Virus record (IMG/VR): IMGVR_UViG_3300023243_000009
Coordinates: 1-64,000 of that record
DNA length: 64,000 bases
Reading direction: 5' to 3' (one strand)
Origin: a virus
This document shows, piece after piece, positions 16,047-23,089 of this stretch. Every line of letters starts with the position of its first letter. The stretch's first letter is position 1. A program made the translations under genes and the position numbers. The notes below the pieces were generated by a model. It was not told the DNA's origin. It did not search any database and was given only the letters and a program-made list of their open reading frames with translations.

Positions 16047-16363
16047 TATTGTGTTAATGAATCTAAACTAGCTCTAAAGAAATTTACTGATGGGATTTTT
16101 CGTATAATATTAACTAGACGTTTTAAATCTTCTGTTCTGTCAAATCTTTCAAATGGGAAATTATCTACTTTGATATTAAATTCTCCTTTATAATTTAAAT
16201 TATTGTATGAGGCATTTCTATCTTCGATATCTTGGGGTGTAAACCCCACAGTTGTTACTCCCTCTATGGAACGAATGTCAGACAATATTTCAGCTTGTGA
16301 CTTATCTGTGGTGTTTAAGGAGGCTGGTCCTACTATTTTATATGTTTTGCTTTCTTTTTTCAT
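16046..16363 (-). CDS. Small ferredoxin-like-fold protein, unknown function
   Basis: 105 residues. Secondary-structure pattern beta-alpha-beta-beta-alpha-beta is suggested by SKTYKIVGP, AEILSDIRSIEGVTTVGF, EFNIKVDNFPF, TEDLKRLVNIIRKI and PSVNFFRAS. This kind of fold occurs in many small regulators and structural proteins. Function is not recognised. Its stop overlaps the start of the cupin-like gene by one base. Confidence 0.65.
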   Translation of the reverse strand: MKKESKTYKIVGPASLNTTDKSQAEILSDIRSIEGVTTVGFTPQDIEDRNASYNNLNYKGEFNIKVDNFPFERFDRTEDLKRLVNIIRKIPSVNFFRASLDSLTQ

Positions 16364-16364
16364 A

Positions 16365-18224
16365 CTACCAGAATGTGTTTTGGTTTGCTCCTAATCCTAA
16401 AGCCTGAGCATAGCGAGGGGTATTACACGACCAGTATCCGGCTTTAGTTCTATCTTTTTTATCTTTACAATTATGACGTGCTGCAAAAGCATTACGTGCC
16501 TCTTTGTTTTTAATTTTAGCTCTTAAACCACCGGATCCAAAAGTTACTTTTTTAATTTTATCTCCGTCTTTAACGTAAACATAATATGCCTTAGGCCCAC
16601 CTCGTTTTGGTTTATTTAATGCTACTTCTTTACCTTTAAATTCTGCTTCGCTTACTGCTGAAAAATCTGGTCCTCCTGATTGTGAAGATATTTTAATATC
16701 GTTTTTAGTAATATATTTTAATATGTACTTTTCTTCAGGTTTTAGGTTGTTTTTACTAGCGAATCTATCTACAGCCATTGATGAAGCATCATCTCCATAT
16801 TCTTTTGTAAATTTTAATATCAATGATTTTGCTCTACCCTTTGGTGAAGATGGGTTATCTAAAAATTTATCGTATATGTCTTGTTTAGCTTCTTGTAAAG
16901 CTTCCTTAACACCAACTTTAATTTTATCTTTTAAGACTTCAGCTTTTTGTTCGTCAGTGCAGTTTTTGTAATCGCAATCAAATTTACGACGTGCAATTAA
17001 ATCTAATCTAAGTAATTCTTCTTGATTATATTTTCTATCTTCTTTTAAGTCTTCTTTATGGTATAGTTTTTCACTTTTACCATTAGGACCACTTCCATTT
17101 TTATCGTGAGGGTTACCTGACATTAGTGAACCATCAGGCATTTTGTGTAGTTTACCTTTCCATTCTTTACCATCTTTAGTATAATGTGGAACACCTTCTT
17201 TTTCATTTAATGATTCTAAAAAGTCAAAATGACTACTAAGATTGTTTCTAAATATGTCAAAATCACTTCTATCAAATCCTAATATTTGACCATTATTTAA
17301 ATTTCTATAAACACCTTTTCCACCTTGTTCTTTACCTGTGTATCTCCACATCCCGCTTGAAATAGATGTATCTTGGTATCTTATGTTTTTATTTAAATCA
17401 AAATCTGGGTAGTTAGAATCTGATTCATTTAATCTAGATAATTGTTTTTCTAGTTTTTTTATCAATGCCTCTTTTTTCTTAGGATCTGATGGATTGGATA
17501 ATTTATTAGAATTTTTTAAATTCCATAATATACCTTCTATCTTTTCTCTATCAATTTTATCCTCATTCATAGACATATTGTCTATTTCATCACGAACCCA
17601 TTCTTTTTCACCTGATCCTAATTGATCATAATCCATACCAAATTCTGATTGGGATGCTTCATCATAACGGAATAAAAGGGAATGGCCAATTTCATAATCC
17701 ATAGATTCATTAATATAGGGTTTAGATGTTTTTTCCCATTTATCTCCTGCCCAACTATATTTAATAGTTTGTTTTTTATCTTTACCAAACTTAGTAACGT
17801 CAACAGAAATAGCATTTCGTTTAACCATTTTATCCATAAAATCTTGGACTTCTTCAAATGAATCTAAATTTTCTTTAGTTTTTTTATCTCCTAGATTTGC
17901 TACTACCTCATAGTAAGCTTCATTTAACATAGGTAAATCTAACGGTACCGATTCTCCTTCATATAAACCAAATTCACCTAAATGTGTTTTAATTAATGCC
18001 TCGTCTTCTTCACATAAATTAATTACATTACGTGAATACATTTTTCTAGCTTCTCTAATTAAAGATAAGTGTTTATCTGAACCAATGCGATATACTGTTT
18101 CAAATAATGGTACTTTTTTATCTATATGATATTGAAGTCCTTCCGATAGTAAAGATTTTACTTTACTTTCTGTTAATAGTGGTCCATTATTAGTTCCACA
18201 AGTATTACATCCGCATTTACACAT
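16365..18224 (-). CDS. Large modular virion-associated-type protein with Cys motifs
   Basis: 619 residues. A Cys-rich N-terminus (MCKCGCNTCGTNNG) precedes two LxE sites (PLLTES, SLLSEG), again like targeting leaders. The middle contains HYTKDGKEWKGKLHKMPDG and SLMSGNPHDKNG. The C-terminal ~70 residues (KVTFGSGGLRAK, RHNCKDKKDRTKAGYWSCN) match a small module appended to many phage proteins, a R-H-x-C ... YWSC motif that may bind metal. No enzyme is identified. Position among LxE-leader proteins suggests a packaged multi-module protein. Confidence 0.65.
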   Translation of the reverse strand: MCKCGCNTCGTNNGPLLTESKVKSLLSEGLQYHIDKKVPLFETVYRIGSDKHLSLIREARKMYSRNVINLCEEDEALIKTHLGEFGLYEGESVPLDLPMLNEAYYEVVANLGDKKTKENLDSFEEVQDFMDKMVKRNAISVDVTKFGKDKKQTIKYSWAGDKWEKTSKPYINESMDYEIGHSLLFRYDEASQSEFGMDYDQLGSGEKEWVRDEIDNMSMNEDKIDREKIEGILWNLKNSNKLSNPSDPKKKEALIKKLEKQLSRLNESDSNYPDFDLNKNIRYQDTSISSGMWRYTGKEQGGKGVYRNLNNGQILGFDRSDFDIFRNNLSSHFDFLESLNEKEGVPHYTKDGKEWKGKLHKMPDGSLMSGNPHDKNGSGPNGKSEKLYHKEDLKEDRKYNQEELLRLDLIARRKFDCDYKNCTDEQKAEVLKDKIKVGVKEALQEAKQDIYDKFLDNPSSPKGRAKSLILKFTKEYGDDASSMAVDRFASKNNLKPEEKYILKYITKNDIKISSQSGGPDFSAVSEAEFKGKEVALNKPKRGGPKAYYVYVKDGDKIKKVTFGSGGLRAKIKNKEARNAFAARHNCKDKKDRTKAGYWSCNTPRYAQALGLGANQNTFW

Positions 18225-18227
18225 AAT

Positions 18228-19322
18228 TTATATTTTTAAACGTGGTATTAAATCTGCGGGGAAAGAAACTTTAATTTCACTTCCTATTTTCCCCACAAAA
18301 TCTCCCCCATTATAATATTTAAAATTTCCATCTAAATCTGAAAATAAGACACCATCAAATTTTTCGATGTCATAATAAGCTTGGGCTAATTGTTTAGCTA
18401 ATTCTATTACAAATTCTCCGGATTTAAATTCGCTGTCAGTTAAAAAATCATTAGAGTTTAAATCTAAAGTACGATACATTTTTTTAAGTGTATCATTAAA
18501 ATTTTTGGAAAATAAAACTTTATCCCCCCCAAATTCATTATATTTTTTATAAAAGGCATCGATCTTTTTAGCCCAAGAACCGGCCACACCAGGTTCATTT
18601 AAAGATAATATTTCTTTTTCTTGTTCAGGTTCCAAATCTAGGGATTTAATAAAATTTAAAAGATAAGGTTTAATTGAAGTTGAAAAATCTCCTCTATTAT
18701 AAATTCGTGGAGATACAACAGCACCAGTATTACCTGTACGTGATTTTAATTCTACTTCTTTACCATCAATATCTAAATCCCCCTTAGATTTTGCTTTTTT
18801 GACATTACCAAAAAATATAGATAAGAAACTCTCTCCAGGTCCTAAAGAAACAGTACCTTTAATAGAATCTTTCATATCAAAAAACAATTTTTTTAATTCT
18901 TCAGGAGTAAAACCTGGGATTTGGGTGTAATAGTTATTGCTTGTTAAATCAATTTTAGGTGGGTTAATGGCTAGGGCAGCAAACTCCCCTAATTTATCCA
19001 TATTTTGAAGTAAAGTAATAAAGTAATTTATATCTTTTTCCGTTAAGTTCTTTGTACTTAAATACCCATCTAAGTTTTTTGAAAAACCTGCGGATTTAGC
19101 TAATTTAAAAATTTTTTTTAGGGTGTCTTCATCTTCAACCCCTTGAATAAAATCAATGAGTTCTTGTTTATTAAATTGAGGTTTTTCCTCTTCTTTTATC
19201 CTATACATATAACTTTCAACTATAGAAAATAACATTTCTGTATCTTTAGGGTCATCCATATCGGGGTAACCTTTTGGAAATTTCCAACTATGTTCTTTTA
19301 ATATTTTATCAAATACGTCCAT
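18228..19322 (-). CDS. Protein with PD-(D/E)XK-nuclease-like motif
   Basis: 364 residues. Around residues 160-195 the sequence GPGESFLSIFFG, then KGDLDIDGKEVELKS, gives the order E164 - D182 - E191-L-K193, which fits the restriction-endonuclease-like core. The flanking N-terminal ~120 residues are helical, and the C-terminal half contains KVLFSKNFNDTLKKMYRTLD and a mixed alpha/beta end. A nuclease role (DNA processing in the head, host DNA attack, defence) is possible but the motif alone is not proof. Four bases from the next gene. Confidence 0.6.
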   Translation of the reverse strand: MDVFDKILKEHSWKFPKGYPDMDDPKDTEMLFSIVESYMYRIKEEEKPQFNKQELIDFIQGVEDEDTLKKIFKLAKSAGFSKNLDGYLSTKNLTEKDINYFITLLQNMDKLGEFAALAINPPKIDLTSNNYYTQIPGFTPEELKKLFFDMKDSIKGTVSLGPGESFLSIFFGNVKKAKSKGDLDIDGKEVELKSRTGNTGAVVSPRIYNRGDFSTSIKPYLLNFIKSLDLEPEQEKEILSLNEPGVAGSWAKKIDAFYKKYNEFGGDKVLFSKNFNDTLKKMYRTLDLNSNDFLTDSEFKSGEFVIELAKQLAQAYYDIEKFDGVLFSDLDGNFKYYNGGDFVGKIGSEIKVSFPADLIPRLKI

Positions 19323-19769
19323 TTATATTTCTTCTAGTTCGGGTTTTGCTTCAGGTTCTTTGGAGGTTGATTCTGTATCGTCCCCTAAATCTCCAGCATC
19401 TTTTGATGAAGCGCCATAAGATAAAATTCGAGATACGGATTGTGCCGCTCTTTCTTCTTCATCTAAATTAAGTAAATAATATTTTTTACCCTCAATTTGC
19501 GCTATCCATGTTCTGTCAGTGAATATAAGTAGAAAATTTTGCCCATTCAACAGATTTACACGAAAAGTTGTAGGACGTGGTGCTACCCAATCTAAGGATT
19601 CTAAAAATTTATCAAAATCTGTTGAAAGTAGATCTACGATTACTGATTTAAGTTCAGGGAACTTTGAAAGTTCATCATATGCTAATGCCTTATCATCAGA
19701 TTTTAATTTATCTTGATATAAGGGCTTAGCTAGATTTTTTATTTTATCTCTTAGTTCTGACTTTGTCAT
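19323..19769 (-). CDS. Unknown protein, acidic C-terminus
   Basis: 148 residues. The N-terminus [20 protein letters not shown] resembles that of the product of 9618-10121 (MKKSELRHQIQTEIKS). A compact alpha/beta region includes PTTFRVNLLNGQNFLLIFTD and WIAQIEGKKYYLLNLDEEE. The last ~35 residues are acidic and low-complexity. Directly abuts the nuclease-like gene, so the two may act together. Confidence 0.6.
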   Translation of the reverse strand: MTKSELRDKIKNLAKPLYQDKLKSDDKALAYDELSKFPELKSVIVDLLSTDFDKFLESLDWVAPRPTTFRVNLLNGQNFLLIFTDRTWIAQIEGKKYYLLNLDEEERAAQSVSRILSYGASSKDAGDLGDDTESTSKEPEAKPELEEI

Positions 19770-20920
19770 TATTTAAATGTATTATTGGCATTTTTTAACA
19801 TAGCAATCATTTTCTTAATTTTAAGCTGTTGGTCTATGGGAAGTTTTTCTAATCTATCTTCCTCTTTTGCTTTAGCCCATTCTTCCTCAGACATTCCTTC
19901 ATTAGTAGATTTAAGATTTAATTCTTTTGCTTTAGATTCAGCTTCTTCCCTAGATTTAAATCTATAAGTTCCAGTTATACTTTTATTAGTAGTTTTTGAA
20001 CCTGATTTAACTTCGGTTTTACCTGTATCTTTATTTGTAACTAAATAATAAATTTGAGAAGATTCATTTATATCTCTGTTGATTGCGGGTTCAGATATCA
20101 TAGCATCAATTTGATCTACTTTTTCTTCACCGTCTAAATAATGTTTAGCCGATACCATTAAATCGCGTGCCTTAATCACTTTACCTTGCCACCAATGTGG
20201 GAAGTCTACTTCACCACCTTGATCGTATTTATCTAACATTTTATACAGTTCACCTGCGTATTTTGCAATGCGGTATAAATCTTTTTTTAGCATTCGTGGT
20301 TCATTGTCTTGATGTCCTACATCTAGATCTTCATTCATTTTTCTTATTAAATGAAGTTCTTGTTCTTTATCCCATTTGTAGTTTTTAGAATCGAAGTCTT
20401 TTAATTTTTTAGCTTTTTGGTATTCTGCAGGTGATAACGCGTCTTGTTTAAGTAAATTATTAGCTTCATTAATATCTTTTTCATCGCTACTAGCACCAAA
20501 TGTTTTATGAACTAAATTGTCTAGTTTAGTGTGGGATTTGTTTTCTTCTTTTGCACTTAGATCTTCTCCAATTTCACCTTTAGACATTTGAGCTACATAA
20601 GCGGCTTTAGGGTCTTTGGGTAATGTGTCTATTTCTCCACTTCTAACCTTCTGCATGAAGTATATTTTAGCTTTATCGTCTAATAATTGCTCATTAGTGG
20701 TTTTAGGTTTTGATAAAGTGGATTTAATTAATTCTTTAATATTTTCTTTGTTCATGTCTTCTACTTTTTTCTTAGCTTGTTTAGTTGCTATACCATACAT
20801 AACTTTCTCCGCATCCTTACCATACTTTTTAACTAAGGATTTCTTATTTTGTTTTAGCCCTTGAAGAGCACTTTCGCGCTTTTCAAGTTCATTTTTAGTA
20901 AGTTTGCGTTCGTTAAGCAT
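19769..20920 (-). CDS. Modular phage protein with DVGHxDxEPRMLKKxLYR module
   Basis: 383 residues. Two modules common in marine T4-like phages are visible. One is an N-terminal basic helix pair, [20 protein letters not shown]. The other is a central segment from [20 protein letters not shown] through [17 protein letters not shown] to [17 protein letters not shown], helical with conserved Trp/His. Near the C-terminus [20 protein letters not shown] resembles a short sequence-reading module. Function unknown; probably in the virion. One-base overlap with the downstream gene. Confidence 0.65.
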   Translation of the reverse strand: MLNERKLTKNELEKRESALQGLKQNKKSLVKKYGKDAEKVMYGIATKQAKKKVEDMNKENIKELIKSTLSKPKTTNEQLLDDKAKIYFMQKVRSGEIDTLPKDPKAAYVAQMSKGEIGEDLSAKEENKSHTKLDNLVHKTFGASSDEKDINEANNLLKQDALSPAEYQKAKKLKDFDSKNYKWDKEQELHLIRKMNEDLDVGHQDNEPRMLKKDLYRIAKYAGELYKMLDKYDQGGEVDFPHWWQGKVIKARDLMVSAKHYLDGEEKVDQIDAMISEPAINRDINESSQIYYLVTNKDTGKTEVKSGSKTTNKSITGTYRFKSREEAESKAKELNLKSTNEGMSEEEWAKAKEEDRLEKLPIDQQLKIKKMIAMLKNANNTFK

Positions 20921-20923
20921 GTT

Positions 20924-21742
20924 TTATCTATTTACAACGTGTGTTCTAGTGAACATTGTAATAGTGTTACCAATTTGATCTGCTAATTTTTCATCCCCAA
21001 TAGCATTAGCATTATCAAATGCAACTTTAAGAGCATTTTGTATGTCTTGTTCATCTTGAGTTAAACCAGCTTCTGGGTCAATAGCATCTACATCTCCTCC
21101 ACCTACATCTTCTCCTTCTTCTTCATCCCCAACTTCTACTTCAACATCCTCTTCTTCATCATCTTTAGCTTCAGCTAAGTTTCCAGAACCCATATTAATG
21201 TCTTGTGAAAATTCTTGCATTTGGTATGATAAGTATTCAATTACATCACCCACATCAAATGCATCCCCATTATCAACCATATCTTCATAAATTTCACTAA
21301 ATTTATTTAGAAATTGACTTTTTAATCTTTCATTAGTTAAACCATCAATACGAGAAAATACTTCGCCCGTTATTTCATTTAATTGAGACATTAATTCATC
21401 TTCTAATGTAGTATCTTCTTCATTTAAAGTTGAAAGAATATCTTCTTTAATTTTTGCCTTTAATTCAGATACCTTCATCTTAGTTGGAGATGAGGTTTCT
21501 TCTAAACCCTTATCCGCTATATAGTTTTTAAAATCTTCAACATAATCCTCTACGTCCTCAAATTCATCATTTGAGTTTTTTAAAGAGACCATGTATTGAT
21601 TAATTTCTGAGTCTGAGCCTACAGATGTTAATGCTGCTTTTATATCCCCATCTATGCCTTCAGTTAGTGTAGATTTAGATTGGTTTTTTAAATTAGTTAA
21701 GGGATTATTCCTTAGGTATTCTATGTAATTAAATTCAGTCAT
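20924..21742 (-). CDS. Acidic putative head-internal protein with LxE site
   Basis: 272 residues, strongly acidic. The leader MTEFNYIEYLRNNPLTNLKN ends in STLTEG at about residue 29, an LxE site. A second (STLNEE) occurs near residue 108. Residues ~190-225 are a nearly pure Asp/Glu/Gly/Val run (DDEEEDVEVEVGDEEEG). Helical C-terminus. Acidic low-complexity composition is typical of prohead core and internal proteins. Late promoter at 21754-21763. Confidence 0.65.
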   Translation of the reverse strand: MTEFNYIEYLRNNPLTNLKNQSKSTLTEGIDGDIKAALTSVGSDSEINQYMVSLKNSNDEFEDVEDYVEDFKNYIADKGLEETSSPTKMKVSELKAKIKEDILSTLNEEDTTLEDELMSQLNEITGEVFSRIDGLTNERLKSQFLNKFSEIYEDMVDNGDAFDVGDVIEYLSYQMQEFSQDINMGSGNLAEAKDDEEEDVEVEVGDEEEGEDVGGGDVDAIDPEAGLTQDEQDIQNALKVAFDNANAIGDEKLADQIGNTITMFTRTHVVNR

Positions 21743-21753
21743 TTTAATTTTGT

Positions 21754-21763
21754 TTATAAATAT
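21754..21763 (-). promoter_or_regulatory. Late promoter ATATTTATAA
   Basis: ATATTTATAA on the minus strand 11 bases before the ATG at 21742; start of the late operon running toward 14.2 kb. Confidence 0.65.
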
Positions 21764-21781
21764 TATTATATTGGTTGTGCA

Positions 21782-22483
21782 TTATCCTTTAAAATCTGTT
21801 TGTTTTTTACCTTTAAATTTAATATTCCCTTTACATACTTTTACAGCACGTCCAGATAAATACGCTGAGGATTTTTCACCAGCAGATTTTCTAGATTTAA
21901 TGTAATCTTGTCCTCTTTTACAAAGTGTAGATTCGTTTAGCCCCATCCCTTCTTCTTCAGTGTCCTTAATAATTTGCATTAAGATAGTAGATAAAGTATC
22001 TTTATCTAAGCCTTTAGTTTTTCCACCTGGGAAGTATTTAGAATACCCTTCAGGGTTTTCCATTATAAATTTAAGGGTCTCTTTAATGGGGTTTTTAGAG
22101 GTTTCATTTAAATCACCTACAATTTTAAAGTTTTTACCCTTATATGCTTTTAGCTTAGCTATTTTTAGAGCTTCCTCTTCAGACGAAGCTTCAACTTCTA
22201 TTTCTTCATCGTCATAGTCATCATTTTTATATATCCAATATTGCACTACATACTTTTTATTAGCTACCCCATCTTCATTTAAAGCTAAATCCGTAAATGC
22301 ACTAGCAATTATATATTTTAATTGGGATTTTTCTATAGAACTCTCGAATTTATCAGGGAATTCTTTAGTAATTTGGTTACATAAAGTATCAACTCTTTGT
22401 TTTGCTTTTAAATCTGCATCCTCTAGGTTATTTTCCAGTAAGTTATTTCGATTCCAAGCGTATATGTCAAAATTATCTTTCAT
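21782..22483 (-). CDS. Putative virion-associated protein with Cys-containing C-terminal module
   Basis: 233 residues. N-terminus MKDNFDIYAWNRNNLLENNL. The middle YVVQYWIYKNDDYDDEEIEV, followed by ASSEEEALKIAKL, looks like a small alpha/beta domain. The C-terminus LCKRGQDYIKSRKSAGEKSS, then AYLSGRAVKVCKG, is a basic module seen at the ends of several phage proteins, with two Cys that could pair or bind metal. Function unknown. Late promoter at 22498-22507. Confidence 0.62.
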   Translation of the reverse strand: MKDNFDIYAWNRNNLLENNLEDADLKAKQRVDTLCNQITKEFPDKFESSIEKSQLKYIIASAFTDLALNEDGVANKKYVVQYWIYKNDDYDDEEIEVEASSEEEALKIAKLKAYKGKNFKIVGDLNETSKNPIKETLKFIMENPEGYSKYFPGGKTKGLDKDTLSTILMQIIKDTEEEGMGLNESTLCKRGQDYIKSRKSAGEKSSAYLSGRAVKVCKGNIKFKGKKQTDFKG

Positions 22484-22497
22484 TATTATGGTATATG

Positions 22498-22507
22498 TTA
22501 TAAATAT
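22498..22507 (-). promoter_or_regulatory. Late promoter ATATTTATAA
   Basis: ATATTTATAA on the minus strand 14 bases before the ATG at 22483. Same spacing class as the promoters at 10137, 26533 and 46859. Confidence 0.65.
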
Positions 22508-22513
22508 GTAAAG

Positions 22514-23089
22514 TTAGGATTTAAGCGATCCTAGGTATTCTATTACGGATGTTTGGTATTCTTCTACTTTGGATTTATCTAGTTTACCAACCCATTTTTC
22601 TACATCTCCTTGTTCAGATATAAAGGAATCATTAGAGGTATTTAGTTGTTCTTGAACCCATATTTTAAATTCCGCTATGCGATTATCAATTTCGTTATTT
22701 TTGATTTTACGTTCGTATTTTTCCCATCCACCATCTTTTCTAATTTCATGTTCCATGTCTATAACACAATTGAAACATTTTTTATGTAAATTGTAAAAGG
22801 GTTTATCGTTACGGTTTTTCATTACTTTTTTACAATTAGGACAAAGTAAGGGCATAACGTGTGCCTTCTTTGCTTTATCTAATTTTGTAACGTTTTGTTT
22901 TATACCATTTTTTATAGTCCAAGTTCTCCCATCAACTTCCCAAATATCTCCTTCTTTATGAAATTCCTCAGCTTTAGAGAACCCAACACTAGAGTTGGAT
23001 TTTTCTCCCTGTTTACCAGTCATTAAATTACGTAAACGTTGAACATCACGTTCTTGGAATTGTTTTTTTAAAACATTTTCTTTACTCAT
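22514..23089 (-). CDS. Zinc-ribbon protein, unknown function
   Basis: 191 residues. A four-Cys zinc-binding motif is visible: LLCPNCKKVMKN with CxxC, then KKCFNC with CxxC about 20 residues later. The N-terminal part (KKQFQERDVQRLRNLMTGKQ, then EGDIWEVDGRTWTIKNGIKQ) looks like a linker plus a small beta unit; the C-terminus is helical. Similar zinc-ribbon proteins occur in T4-like phages. Last base shared with the start of the fusion enzyme gene. Confidence 0.7.
   Translation of the reverse strand: MSKENVLKKQFQERDVQRLRNLMTGKQGEKSNSSVGFSKAEEFHKEGDIWEVDGRTWTIKNGIKQNVTKLDKAKKAHVMPLLCPNCKKVMKNRNDKPFYNLHKKCFNCVIDMEHEIRKDGGWEKYERKIKNNEIDNRIAEFKIWVQEQLNTSNDSFISEQGDVEKWVGKLDKSKVEEYQTSVIEYLGSLKS

Noticed and set aside
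17618-17857. Minus-strand 79-residue ORF inside the 619-residue gene
   Set aside because: Different frame within a well-supported gene; Leu/Ile-rich shadow.
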